This document shows positions 1-8,921 of a DNA stretch of 64,000 nucleotides, piece after piece. Position 1 is the first letter of the stretch, and the number at the start of each line of letters is the position of its first letter. A model generated the notes under the pieces. The model made no database searches, was not told the DNA's origin, and saw only the letters and a program-made list of their open reading frames with translations. Made by a program: the position numbers and the translations under genes. Source of the DNA: Desulfobulbaceae bacterium (GTDB lineage Bacteria > Desulfobacterota > Desulfobulbia > Desulfobulbales > Desulfocapsaceae); contig JAFLKM010000025.1 in NCBI GenBank assembly GCA_019163335.1, positions 49,715 through 113,714 of the forward strand, given 5' to 3'.

Positions 1-1984
1 AATCCCACCGAGTCGCCCTCTTTCAAACCAAGTTTGGCTGCCACCGTATCGTTGAGCCAGACCGGATTTACCGGCATGGCATGATGCAGCCAGATATTGT
101 TCTGGGTGCGGCTGAAAGAATGAACCGGAGCACGGCCAAAGAGCAGACGGGCATGACCGGCGGGGACATTTTCCACCGGGATATACGTGGGAGCACCAGG
201 GAAGCCGGCATCGGCTATTTCATCACTGAACAACTGAACCATGAAATCCTCGGGCACGGCACCGGCTGGCTTGCCCGGCTGCAGGTGGATGCCACCCTCT
301 GCCTTGATGGAGGCCAGGGTTGTCTTGGAAGCCTCCAGAGTCTTGTTCACCAGTTCTTCCAGGGACTGTACCGGGATATCCTTCTCATGGCCCATGCGCT
401 TGGCGATTTCGTTGGTGATATAGACCTGATCCTTGCGCTCAAACTGGGGTTCCACCATGGGATAGCGAGGGGCGATGTACTGGGTTGGTTCTTTATCATC
501 GGCCTTGACATAGGTCGCGCCGACCTTGATCTCGTCGTACCGTTCCAGATACGAGGATTCGGGAAGGAGAATGTCGGCCCACATGGTGACATCGGTGGGC
601 ATGACATCGACACACATGACGAAATCCATGGCCTTGAAGACCTGCTTCATCTTCTCCTGATTGGGGATGGTCTGCATCGGATTCTGACCCCAGACCACAC
701 AGCCTTTGATTGGATATGGCTTGCCGCTGATCGCACAGTCACGGATGAGTTCCGTTGGGGTGCCTGGAGGGGCATAGGGGTGATGCATTTTGTTGTTGTG
801 GTAATTGAGGTTGTGCTCATTCCCATGTTCCTCAGCGGCCCAGCTGGTCTTGCTGAGTTTTGGCTTTTTGGGAGGGAGCCAGCCGCCTTTCACATAGTAG
901 GCGCCAAGCAGTGCGGTCAGGCAGGCCAGAGCCCGGCCGCGCTGGAAGTCATTGCCATACCAGGAGGAGAAACGGCCGGGGTGGATGGTGACATTTGGGG
1001 CATTGGCGGCAAGCAGGTCTGCCACCTCCTTGATCTGAGCTGCAGGGATTTCACACTCCTTGGCAGCCTTGTCCAGGGTCCATTCGGCAATGGACTGGGA
1101 AAACTTGTCAAAGCCTGCGGTATGGTTGGTGACAAATTCCTGGTTGTACTTTTTATTCTGCACCAGGTAATTCATGATGGCGAGAAGATAGGCGGTATCG
1201 GTGCCCGGCTTGATCTGTACCCAGATGTCGGACTTGGCGGCCGAGGCGGAGTAGCGGGGGTCAGCGACAATCAGTTTCGCGCCGTTCTGGAGTCCTTTGA
1301 TATAGTTTTTGGTGTGAGAAACATGGATGTTCTCACCAAAATGACAGCCCACAAGGAAGATGACCTTGGCGTTGGCCATGTCCACATACTCTTCGGGAGC
1401 CTCGTTGATACTGGCCATATAAGCGGTGTCGCGGACGCCGCGGCATTGAAAAAAGGAGGCCTCACTGACATTGTGGGTGCCCACCGTGCGCTCAAAATAG
1501 TGCATGGGATATTTAGCAGAGGCACCATGGGGAAAGACACAGATCCCTTGGGGGCCATGCTGGTCAACCACGGCCTTGAGCTTGCTGCCACATTCATCCA
1601 GGGCTTCCTGCCAGGAGATCCGCTTCCATACCGGCTCACCGCGTTTGCCCACGTTTTTTAAGGGGTATTTCAGGCGATCGACATCATAGAGCAGCTTGAT
1701 TCCCGCATTGCCACGGGCACAGATGGACGTGCCGTTGTCAATGGATTTAGGGTTGCCCTCAAGTTTTATCAACTGGCCGTCACGAACCTTACCCACCATC
1801 TGGCAGCGCCAGAAACACATTTCGCATAGTCCGCCCACCACTGTTGTGTCATTCATGGTACCCTTTGGTTCAAGGGACGCCTTGGTGACGCCTGTTTCCG
1901 CGCAGACGACCTTGGACAGCGGTATAGAAACTGCTGCCAGGGATGCCGTCTGAAGGAATTTACGCCTCGTTACATTGAAAGCCA
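1..1984 (-). CDS. Molybdopterin oxidoreductase catalytic subunit, PsrA/PhsA-like (3' end outside window)
   Basis: Catalytic subunit of a periplasmic complex iron-sulfur molybdoenzyme. The start ATG is at 1984 and about 661 residues are visible before the window edge. A twin-arginine signal (RRKFLQ, residues 7-12) predicts folded export by Tat. Cys54, Cys57, Cys61 and Cys89 form the CX2CX3CX27C site for the [4Fe-4S] cluster. Cys181 (FFQCRGVRD) sits where thiosulfate/polysulfide reductases place the Cys ligand of molybdenum. Family knowledge suggests polysulfide, thiosulfate or tetrathionate-type chemistry; the exact substrate cannot be read from sequence. The TorD-like chaperone gene directly upstream overlaps its start by 25 bases, so the two are co-translated. 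Electron-transfer and membrane subunits, if present, lie beyond position 1. Confidence 0.85.
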
Positions 1985-2559
1985 TCTTTTTTTTCCTCCG
2001 TTGTAAAAAAATCAATAAGGTTGACAACCATCCGGTAATATGGATGGCGAGTTTCTTTGCCGACCCGGGGACAAAATTGTTTGTACCAGGGGCGAAATAG
2101 TGTGGTTAAGAATTCTTCCTCTCCAGCAAGGTCATTTTCCTGGACCAGGAGGGACAGAAATTCAAGTTCGTGGATCAGATGATCAGGCAGGTCAGCGTCT
2201 TTTTCCATGACAAAGCCTTTCGCCCGGTAGAAGCTCAGGGTCTTCAGGGCGAAAGCACCCTGCAGGGATTTATCCATGTACACCGAAGCATAGGGGGGGG
2301 CGACCACATGGGGGGCCCCATTGATAAAAAGACGGGTGTATTCAATTTGCAACGCTTCAATGGGGTCGGGAGATTGTGTCAGGATGTTTTGGATTTCTTG
2401 GCCCTCCGAGGTGGCACCCAGGGTATCCACAAGATTGAAGAAGGCCTGAAAAAAATCCTCGTTCATCCATTGAGGATCAGGGTACTGCATGCACCGGGCA
2501 AGGAAACGGTAGAAAAATGAGAGATCCTGGGAGGTGCTTGTTTCTGACATAAGAGGCAT
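1960..2559 (-). CDS. TorD/DmsD-family molybdoenzyme maturation chaperone
   Basis: Cytoplasmic chaperone of about 199 residues that binds the Tat signal or apo-form of a molybdoenzyme and helps insert the cofactor before export. The all-helical TorD pattern is visible: an N-terminal FFYRFLARCMQYPD segment, a central YTRLFINGAPHVVAPPYASVY motif region typical of the family (residues about 90-110), and a C-terminal helical half. The frame is open back to 2658, but those extra 33 residues look like read-through of the leader. The start is taken at ATG 2559, with 2550 as an alternative. The stop overlaps the start of the molybdoenzyme by 25 bases, which identifies its client. Confidence 0.8.
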   Translation of the reverse strand: MPLMSETSTSQDLSFFYRFLARCMQYPDPQWMNEDFFQAFFNLVDTLGATSEGQEIQNILTQSPDPIEALQIEYTRLFINGAPHVVAPPYASVYMDKSLQGAFALKTLSFYRAKGFVMEKDADLPDHLIHELEFLSLLVQENDLAGEEEFLTTLFRPWYKQFCPRVGKETRHPYYRMVVNLIDFFTTEEKKDGFQCNEA

Positions 2560-2773
2560 TGCCGAAAAAGACTTTTTTCCCCGGCAAAGAAGAGATGAAA
2601 TGCTAGAGAAAGAGAGAAACAACACGAAAGAAGACTCTTCCTTCAGCGTGTTCTCCACTGTTTAAATCATTATCAGTGATCAAGAAAGGTCGAGCTGAGG
2701 GGGAGGTGCGAGCGAAGGATCTTGTCGCATTGAAGAGTTCTTTTCCTCAATTCTTTATGCGTGTGGAGTAAAC

Positions 2774-2808
2774 CCCGCTAACCCGATTTTGTCAAGGGAG
2801 TTAGCGGG
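2774..2808. repeat. Inverted repeat between torD and the dehydratase activase
   Basis: A perfect 9-bp inverted repeat (cccgctaac / gttagcggg, arms 2774-2782 and 2800-2808) with a 17-base loop. It lies between the torD promoter region and the 3' end of the activase gene at 2885. There is no U-run on either side, so it is either a weak or factor-dependent terminator for the activase transcript, or simply a hairpin. Confidence 0.4.
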
Positions 2809-2884
2809 CTCAGCAGGGAGAACGAAATGGAAAATGTTTGAGAAAGGAGGCCGCTGATGGAGTTGGCCATGGGAGGCCTCATAA

Positions 2885-3649
2885 TTATTTTTTCTTGAGT
2901 AAACGAGTTGCCTCCCAGGCAGCGCCTATGGCGCCGATGAGCTGTGGCTCCTGCGGAACAATAAAATCAATATTCAGCCTCTCCTCCAGCGCTTTTCTCA
3001 GAAAGCGGTTTTTGGCACCGCCCCCGGCGAACATGGCTGGCTGGACCACCCCGGTTCTCTTCATCATGCCGGCTGCGCGTTCGGCAATGGAATCATGCAC
3101 GGCACGAGCCACGTTGGCCCGATCAGCGCCCCTGTGAAGCAGGGACACCACCTCGGACTCGGCGAATACCGTGCACATGGATGATATCTTGATCGGTTCG
3201 CCCCGGGCGGCAAAGGGGGATTCGACAAATTCGTCAAGGGTATAGCCCAAGGCAACGGCCATCACCTCGAGGAACTTGCCGGTGCCGGCGGCACATTTCT
3301 CGTTCATATAGAATTCTTCGACAGCCCCCTTTTCGTCAAGGAGGATGGCTTTGGTGTCCTGGCCGCCTATGTCGAGAATGGAGCGGACGCCCGGGTTCAC
3401 CAGGCGTGCTCCCCGGGCGTAAGCCTTGATTTCAGTGATGACCTGACCGGCAAACTGGGCGTTGGCCGCATGACGACCGTAGCCGGTGGCCACGATAAGA
3501 TCATAGTCGAATCCGGCGACATGGTTTTTTGCCCGTCCAATCGGGTCATAGCCGGAATCCATAAGCTCCTGATGGATGACCGCTCCATCGGCATTCATGA
3601 GGACAAAACCGATGGAGCGGGAACCGATGTCAATACCTGCCGCGATCAT
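2885..3649 (-). CDS. Acyl-CoA dehydratase activase / BadF-BcrA-type ATPase
   Basis: A 254-residue ASKHA-fold ATPase that passes electrons, with ATP hydrolysis, to a partner iron-sulfur protein. The phosphate-binding GIDIGSRSIGF motif is at residues 5-15 and the second ATPase motif ILDIGGQDTK is at 91-100. Two cysteines, Cys119 (NEKCAAGTG) and Cys159 (SSMCTVFAE), match the ligands that bridge one [4Fe-4S] cluster across the homodimer. It overlaps the upstream partner gene by four bases (ATGA), so the two are made together. The family includes activators of 2-hydroxyglutaryl-CoA and benzoyl-CoA enzymes and the reductases of double-cubane proteins. Confidence 0.88.
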   Translation of the reverse strand: MIAAGIDIGSRSIGFVLMNADGAVIHQELMDSGYDPIGRAKNHVAGFDYDLIVATGYGRHAANAQFAGQVITEIKAYARGARLVNPGVRSILDIGGQDTKAILLDEKGAVEEFYMNEKCAAGTGKFLEVMAVALGYTLDEFVESPFAARGEPIKISSMCTVFAESEVVSLLHRGADRANVARAVHDSIAERAAGMMKRTGVVQPAMFAGGGAKNRFLRKALEERLNIDFIVPQEPQLIGAIGAAWEATRLLKKK

Positions 3650-4941
3650 CCGTTCAGCTCTCGACGTTCACGCAGGGTCTCAAAAAAAGCCTCAATCCTG
3701 GTTTTGAGCTGACCTGCGTCTTCCTGAGAGTAGTCCGTCTCCAGACGCATGGCGGCAATGCCTTTTTCTTTCAAACTTTTTTCCACCCGGAATCCCTCGA
3801 TGGTGAACGGGTCGCAGGACTGCAGGGCATAATGGATGACGCCGTCTACCCGGTATTCCTTTGATTTTGCAAGGATCTTGTCGATGCGTGGCTGGTTGGG
3901 GGTAAAACAGGCACAGTCGATCTCCAGGCTGCGGCGGCAGATGGCCTCGATCATACCATCCATGTCCTTGTCTGCCACATCGCCCACAAGGTTCTGGAAG
4001 GAACGCTCACCGGTGCATAACTCATCAAAAACGATGCGGGCGCCAGAGGTCTCCACCAGATGGGGAATCTTCCAGTTGGGGATGGCCATGGGGGTGCCGG
4101 TGACCATGATTCGCAGATCGTCCTCGATGGTTGCGGGAGGCGCATCGGCGTTTCGCTGTTCGAGCTCATCGCACAGCTCGTTGACCTTGAGGGTGAAGCG
4201 TTCCACATCGTCATAAAAGGCAATCTGGTTGATGAGCAGGGCGTCTTTGCCGCTGATTGGCGAGGGACTGGCCTTGCGGGTGGCGGAGAGGCGCTGGAGC
4301 GCTTTGCGCCGGGCGTCGATTTTTCGGATGCCTTCGCGCAGGTTTGCTTCGGTAACCGTGTTGCCGGTTAGCTTTTCAACAACGGTGATGAAACGACGGA
4401 TTTCCCCGGCCCACATGCGGTGGTCCGCCTCGTTCTTCATCTGCGGGGTTTCCATGACGTGGACCGGAATATAGTCGTTCAGCACCTCGAAACTTTTCTT
4501 CTTGCCATCACAGGTGGTTTCACCGACCACCAGATCGGCGACCTCAAAATAGGGGCAGACCTTGTCGAGCTTAAAGCCCATAAAGGATTTGATCAGGGCG
4601 CAGAGGTTGCGCGGCAGGATCTTTTCCACTTCGTCGCTTGCCCAGTCAATGCCGCCACAGAGGCCCACGCAGATGCCCCCTGCTGCATAAATCACCTCCT
4701 CGGGAACAAAGACGCACATGGCGGCGAGCACCTTGCCGCCTTTGGCCTTGTGATCCATCAGTTCCTTGACACGCAGGCCATGAATCTCGGAGACCACAAA
4801 GTCGAAATATTCCATGCCCTTAGGCCTGTTAGTCTGGGAAAGGTAGATCTCCTTGTACAAACCGGGAAGGGCGTTCAGCAAGGCATCGTGGGCGGGCAGA
4901 TTCAAGCCCAGATCAGTCCACATTTGACGGTAATCGCTCAT
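3646..4941 (-). CDS. 2-hydroxyacyl-CoA dehydratase D-family protein, possibly a double-cubane cluster protein
   Basis: About 431 residues of the HgdB/FldB/YjiM family. A true 2-hydroxyacyl-CoA dehydratase needs two related subunits, but here there is only one, followed by its activase. That arrangement matches the single-subunit proteins carrying an [Fe8S9] double-cubane cluster (inference from gene order). Many conserved cysteines are visible, including VCPYFEVADLVVGETTCDG, DELCTGERSF, EIDCACF and LQSCDPF. The start is ATG 4941, preceded by GGAG with a 6-base gap; the frame continues upstream to 5106, but those codons do not resemble the family. Substrate unknown. Confidence 0.82.
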   Translation of the reverse strand: MSDYRQMWTDLGLNLPAHDALLNALPGLYKEIYLSQTNRPKGMEYFDFVVSEIHGLRVKELMDHKAKGGKVLAAMCVFVPEEVIYAAGGICVGLCGGIDWASDEVEKILPRNLCALIKSFMGFKLDKVCPYFEVADLVVGETTCDGKKKSFEVLNDYIPVHVMETPQMKNEADHRMWAGEIRRFITVVEKLTGNTVTEANLREGIRKIDARRKALQRLSATRKASPSPISGKDALLINQIAFYDDVERFTLKVNELCDELEQRNADAPPATIEDDLRIMVTGTPMAIPNWKIPHLVETSGARIVFDELCTGERSFQNLVGDVADKDMDGMIEAICRRSLEIDCACFTPNQPRIDKILAKSKEYRVDGVIHYALQSCDPFTIEGFRVEKSLKEKGIAAMRLETDYSQEDAGQLKTRIEAFFETLRERRELNG

Positions 4942-5245
4942 GGTTTCTCCAATGTTAGAAAGTTGTTTGAGATGTTTGAGGACGGCAAGTTTGTTTGTCG
5001 TCCGGGGTTGTTTTTGTTCTCTTGCCTGTAGTCTGGTCAATGAAAAGCGCCAATGAGATGGCCTGGGAAAACCAGGAGTATTCAGCCGGAACATATTGCT
5101 GAACACCAGGGGGAAAGTGAGAAAGACTTACTTGTCAGGGATCTGAAAAGCAAATTGGTAATGCTGATAAGCTGGATGATCTGTATAGGTTTTAGCTATG
5201 GGAGCACAGGGAAGGGGGGCGGAAAGAGAGTGTGCCTCTCCTGAG

Positions 5246-5291
5246 TTTCTCAGGCAGTTCGAGAAATCATGTGACTTGAAAGCCTGAGAAA
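5246..5291 (-). terminator. Hairpin after feoB
   Basis: A 10-bp inverted repeat (TTTCTCAGGC at 5246-5255, GCCTGAGAAA at 5282-5291) begins 10 bases downstream of the feoB stop codon. The loop is about 26 bases and there is no clear U-run, so termination is inferred from position more than from structure. Positions 4942-5300 hold nothing else recognisable. Confidence 0.45.
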
Positions 5292-5300
5292 ACGAAGGAG

Positions 5301-7505
5301 TTATCCTATACGGATGCCGATTTGATAAACGGCCGTGGCCAGCAGGAAGGCAAAAATGGTGTTGAAAGAGACGGAAAACAGCGCCCAACCCCAGTGTCCG
5401 GCCTCTTTGGCGATGCAGACCACAGTGACAAAACAGGGGGCGTAGAACATGATGAAGATCAGGGCGGAGACTGCCACCACCTTGTTCCAGCTGGGATCGG
5501 TGGTCAGTCTCTGACCCAGGGAGTCAGAGGCCTCAGCTTTAACATCTCCCATGGAATAAGCGGTTCCCAGGGTGGAAATGATGACCTCTTTCGCTGCAAA
5601 TCCGCCAACCAGGGCAATGTTGGTTCGCCATTCAAATCCAGCCAACGTTGAAACAGGTTCCAGGGCCAGTCCAATTTTTCCGGCAATGGAGTTCCGCAGG
5701 GCCTGTTCGGATTCCTGGCGGTCTATAAAGGTAATTTGTTGGCGCAGGGCCAGGGCTTCTTCTGAAACTGCTTCTGATTTTGAGGTGCTTTCTGCGAGAA
5801 TGGCGGGCGTCACGGCATCACTGATCTGCCGGCGCTGCTGCTCAAAATCTGCCTGGCGTGCCGCCGGAAGTTCCGGGTAGCTCATCATTGCCCAGAGCAG
5901 GATGGAGATGCCAAGGATGACCGTGCCCGCTTTTTTGATGTACTGCCAGGTGCGCTCCCAGGTATGGATGGCCAGCCCTTGCATGGTGGGGAAGCGGTAG
6001 GGCGGTAGTTCCATGACAAAGGGCGTGGCCGCACCTTTGAGCACGGTCAGGCGTAGGAGTTTGGCGGCCAGCAGGGCGACCACCCAGGAAATAAGGGTGA
6101 ACAGAAACATATACATCGCCTTATTTTCACTGAAGAAAGCACCAATCAACAGGGCGATGACCGGCACCTTGGCCCCGCAGTTCATGAAAGGGACGGTGAG
6201 AATGGTGGCCAGTCGCTCCTTGGGAGAGCGTAGGGTGCGCGTGGCCATGACTCCGGGAACGGCGCATCCGCCCGCGATTCCTCCGGAGATAATAAAGGGC
6301 ATGACCGATGAGCCGTGCAGGCCGAAGATGCGGAAGATCCGATCCATCATGAAGGCGACCCGGGCAAGATAGCCGGAGTCTTCAAGGATGGCGATGCCTA
6401 AAAACATGAACATGATCAGGGGGACAAAGCCAAGGACGCCCCCCATACCGCCAATCACCCCGGAAATGAGCATCGACTTGACCGGACCGTCGGGCAGGAG
6501 GGTTTCTGCCTGGCTGCCTAGCCAGCCAAAAAAGGATTCCAGCCACGATACCGGGATTTCACTCCAGGAAAAGGTGAACTGGTACAGACCAAAGAGTACC
6601 AGGCACATGAATAGCGGGCCAAGGAGACGATTGGTCAGGATCTTGTCGATCTTATCCGAGGTGTAAAGGCGATCCGTGTCAAAGCTATGGGTCTGAACCC
6701 CCTGACGGAGGATGGATTTGATAAAGCCGTAGCGATGGTCAGCGATAATCGCTTCTGGATAGGCATCCATGGTTTTCAGGAGATGGTCAGAGACCTGAGT
6801 GACTTTTTCTTCCAGGCTGGTGGCGGTGAGACTGTTTTCCTGCCGTCCTTTCTGAAGCATCTGTTCATCATGCTCAAGATACTTGATGGCGGTGAAACGG
6901 GGTGGGTAGGTGCTGAGTAGAAAATTCTGTTCGGTAATAAGGGTAATCATCTCCATGATTACCGCATCCAGATCTTCGCCATAGGAGATGTCGCGGGGTT
7001 GCCATTGCTGGCTCGATTGATGAACGGCCTGGCTGATGAGCAAATCGGTTCCCTGTCCATTCCGGGCGATTATTGGGGCAACCGGCACTCCCAGGAGTGC
7101 CGCCAGTTTTTCGGGATTGATTGCAATGCCTCGATCTTTGGCCACATCAATCATGTTGAGGGCGATAATCAGGGGACATCCAAGTTCAAGAAACTGGGTG
7201 GTCAGATAGAGATTCCGCTCGAGATTGGAGGCGTCTATGATGTTGATGACGACCTGAGGCTTTTCATTCACCAGATAATCCCTGGTCACCACTTCTTCCA
7301 CCGAATAAGCGGTGAGGGAATAGGTTCCCGGCAGGTCGGTGAGGTTGATCTCTTGGTTGTTGTGGGTGAAGAACCCTTCCTTGTAGTCAACGGTGATCCC
7401 TGGATAATTTCCCACATGTTGTCTGGCCCCGGTCAGGGTGTTGAACAGGGTGGTTTTTCCGGCATTGGGGTTGCCGGCAAGGGCCATGTGGATAGGCTGT
7501 GTCAT
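5301..7505 (-). CDS. feoB: Ferrous iron transporter FeoB
   Basis: Inner-membrane Fe(II) uptake protein of 734 residues. The N-terminal G domain carries G1 GNPNAGKT (residues 11-18), G3 DLPG (57-60) and G4 NMID (about 116-119). A helical GDI-like spacer follows. The C-terminal membrane part contains two Gate domains with the conserved CAVPG and NCGAKVPV segments near residues 415 and 445. Length is normal for the family. It is the last gene of feoA-feoA2-small Cys-rich protein-feoB, with only 7 bases between it and the small upstream gene. Expression probably responds to iron, but no convincing Fur box was identified. Confidence 0.97.
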   Translation of the reverse strand: MTQPIHMALAGNPNAGKTTLFNTLTGARQHVGNYPGITVDYKEGFFTHNNQEINLTDLPGTYSLTAYSVEEVVTRDYLVNEKPQVVINIIDASNLERNLYLTTQFLELGCPLIIALNMIDVAKDRGIAINPEKLAALLGVPVAPIIARNGQGTDLLISQAVHQSSQQWQPRDISYGEDLDAVIMEMITLITEQNFLLSTYPPRFTAIKYLEHDEQMLQKGRQENSLTATSLEEKVTQVSDHLLKTMDAYPEAIIADHRYGFIKSILRQGVQTHSFDTDRLYTSDKIDKILTNRLLGPLFMCLVLFGLYQFTFSWSEIPVSWLESFFGWLGSQAETLLPDGPVKSMLISGVIGGMGGVLGFVPLIMFMFLGIAILEDSGYLARVAFMMDRIFRIFGLHGSSVMPFIISGGIAGGCAVPGVMATRTLRSPKERLATILTVPFMNCGAKVPVIALLIGAFFSENKAMYMFLFTLISWVVALLAAKLLRLTVLKGAATPFVMELPPYRFPTMQGLAIHTWERTWQYIKKAGTVILGISILLWAMMSYPELPAARQADFEQQRRQISDAVTPAILAESTSKSEAVSEEALALRQQITFIDRQESEQALRNSIAGKIGLALEPVSTLAGFEWRTNIALVGGFAAKEVIISTLGTAYSMGDVKAEASDSLGQRLTTDPSWNKVVAVSALIFIMFYAPCFVTVVCIAKEAGHWGWALFSVSFNTIFAFLLATAVYQIGIRIG

Positions 7506-7512
7506 GGGCTGA

Positions 7513-7692
7513 TTATCTCTTTTTCGTATGTTTTACAGGGGGGCATGAATGCGAGGAACAACCGCTGCAACCACCACCGCATGTCATTTTTCCATTGGGA
7601 TCAGTGGCGATCTTGTACTGGCGATAGATTTTTTTGCCGATGAAAAAAAGGCAAAAGCCTATAATGGTGATAATGATTAACGATTGCCACAT
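7513..7692 (-). CDS. FeoB-associated Cys-rich membrane protein (59 aa)
   Basis: A short gene encoding 59 residues. One N-terminal transmembrane helix (residues about 4-19, LIIITIIGFCLFF) is followed by a basic stretch (KKIYRQYK) and a cytoplasmic Cys cluster: Cys38, Cys42, Cys45 and Cys50 in CGGGCSGCSSHSC. This is the layout of the FeoB-associated Cys-rich membrane protein family, which accompanies feoB in anaerobes and may handle iron at the transporter (role not established). It lies between the second feoA and feoB, 7 bases before feoB, and is surely co-transcribed. Confidence 0.8.
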   Translation of the reverse strand: MWQSLIIITIIGFCLFFIGKKIYRQYKIATDPNGKMTCGGGCSGCSSHSCPPVKHTKKR

Positions 7693-7787
7693 AATAAATT
7701 GTCCGGTTCCCTTTCTCGGTTAACAGTTAGTTGCTCCTAAACATAAAGCCCCAAAAAAAACCGCAAAGAAGGCGGGGAGAGAGGCGC

Positions 7788-8099
7788 TTATATTTCGGTT
7801 ACCAGTATATTCTTTGTGGTGTGGCTGTCTAAACTGAGGGTGGTTCCTTGCAGCTTCAACAGGCACTGCGCGCCATTTTCAGGGCAAAGTAACTCTGCCT
7901 CTTCCCCTGGATAAACTCCGAGGGACGCCATTCGTGCACAAAGTTTTCGGTCTCCGGTAATCTTGCAAATTTTCAGACGTCCGGACCGGCAAGACTCGGA
8001 AAGGGGGGCGACGTGATTATGGCAGGGAGGCTGCTGCACACAGTTTCTAACCTTATTCGCCAGACAGGCACATTTGCGATGAAATTTCTTGAAGGTCAT
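7788..8099 (-). CDS. FeoA-domain protein with Cys-rich N-terminus
   Basis: A 103-residue protein whose C-terminal 70 residues form an SH3-like FeoA domain (ARMASLGVYPGEEAELLCP, then KNILVTEI at the end). Unusually, it has a roughly 35-residue N-terminal extension with cysteines at 10, 12, 20 and 26, plus Cys37, Cys45 and Cys54 inside the domain. Ordinary FeoA lacks these. The extension could bind a metal or an Fe-S cluster and act as an iron sensor for FeoB; that is inference. A normal FeoA is encoded just upstream, so this is a second, specialised copy. Confidence 0.75.
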   Translation of the reverse strand: MTFKKFHRKCACLANKVRNCVQQPPCHNHVAPLSESCRSGRLKICKITGDRKLCARMASLGVYPGEEAELLCPENGAQCLLKLQGTTLSLDSHTTKNILVTEI

Positions 8100-8188
8100 G
8101 GCGTATTCCCTTTAGCAGACGTTAAGAAATAACTTTCCCTTATATGATCTTTTCTTTCCGGTTTCTTGAGCTGCTCTGATATCTCGTT

Positions 8189-8230
8189 TATGAAAATTCA
8201 ATGGTTGAGGATTTAATGTATGAAAATTCA
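8189..8230. promoter_or_regulatory. Pair of 12-bp direct repeats in the feo intergenic region
   Basis: The sequence tatgaaaattca occurs at 8189-8200 and again at 8219-8230, exactly 30 bp apart (about three helical turns). The repeats lie in the AT-rich 208-bp gap between the two feoA genes, upstream of feoA2-feoB. Two same-face half sites are typical of cooperative operator binding, so this may be an operator for a second promoter driving feoA2-feoB. The regulator is unknown; the sequence does not match the classic Fur palindrome. Confidence 0.4.
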
Positions 8231-8307
8231 GTGAAAGAAAGTTATGTTTAGGTACAACAAACTTTAAGTCCTGTCAATAATTTTTCAAGAAAAAATCATC
8301 ACTCTGA

Positions 8308-8550
8308 TCAGTCGTGCCCATCCACAAAAACGGTGATATGGTCGGCCTCGTTGTTGCGCAGGGTCAGGATACCGCCCATCACCCGCAGGGCTACAGGGTC
8401 ATTGAGAGGGGCCCGACCCTGGATAGTGATTTTGGTGCCGGCAACCAGGCCCATTTCCCGCATTCGGAGGCCGAGTTCACCGCCAACTTTTATGGCAGAA
8501 ATGGTTCCCGATTGATCTTTTTTCATCTGTCGTAGGTTTATCTCGGGCAT
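8308..8550 (-). CDS. feoA: Ferrous iron transport protein FeoA
   Basis: An 80-residue cytoplasmic SH3-like protein that supports FeoB. The family signature is clear: GTISAIKVGGELGLRMREMG in the first half, then LVAGTKITIQGRAPLNDPVALRVMG, and a final DHITVFVDG strand. The ATG at 8550 is preceded by a good GGAGAT ribosome site (ATCTGGAGATATT). It is the first gene of the feo cluster; the gap to the next gene is 208 bp, longer than usual in an operon. Confidence 0.92.
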   Translation of the reverse strand: MPEINLRQMKKDQSGTISAIKVGGELGLRMREMGLVAGTKITIQGRAPLNDPVALRVMGGILTLRNNEADHITVFVDGHD

Positions 8551-8672
8551 AATATCTCCAGATATTTGTAGGGACTTGGGTTCTGTTGATTAGTCTTTCG
8601 AAGACTTTAGCCACCATTGACGAGAATGTAAAGAAATCGCAGGGAAAAGAGAGATGGAGTTGTAACGGAGAA

Positions 8673-8712
8673 AAATGAAAAAAGGCCTTCAACGAAATTC
8701 GCTGAAGGCCTT
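8673..8712 (-). terminator. Rho-independent terminator of tRNA-Glu
   Basis: Read on the minus strand, a 10-bp perfect stem (AAGGCCTTCA / TGAAGGCCTT; arms at 8703-8712 and 8682-8691) is followed by a run of U. It begins 8 bases after the CCA end of tRNA-Glu and so ends its transcript. Confidence 0.85.
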
Positions 8713-8719
8713 GCATAAG

Positions 8720-8794
8720 TGGTGACCCCAAGGGGAATCGAACCCCTGTTTACGGCGTGAGAGGCCGCTGTCCTAACCGCTAGACGATGGGGCC
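8720..8794 (-). tRNA. tRNA-Glu (anticodon CUC)
   Basis: A complete cloverleaf is readable on the minus strand. The acceptor arm GGCCCCA pairs with TGGGGTC (one G-U), the discriminator base is A, and CCA is encoded. The anticodon stem CGGC/GCCG closes the loop CTCTCAC, giving anticodon CUC. The T-arm contains GTTCGATTC. It is followed directly by its own terminator and stands alone. Confidence 0.97.
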
Positions 8795-8921
8795 TAAAGA
8801 TCGATGTCTTTTTACAGGAATCAATTTGTCTTGTCAAGACATTGTTTATGGCTGAATGCGGGCTGTGGGCCTTTCTTCTACTGTGTCTTGATCCTGACTT
8901 GTTTTCTTGCCAGTTCCCCTC

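Noticed and set aside
81..1661. Long plus-strand open frame of 526 codons
   Set aside because: It is antisense to the molybdoenzyme gene, whose Tat signal, Cys cluster and family motifs are clear on the minus strand. The plus-strand product has no recognisable domain.
4420..5031. Plus-strand frame of 203 codons
   Set aside because: Antisense to the dehydratase-type gene; no motif supports it.
7660..7692. Fur box (ataatggtgataatgatt) near the small Cys-rich gene
   Set aside because: It lies within the first codons of that gene's membrane helix; the resemblance comes from Ile-rich codons and the palindrome is incomplete.
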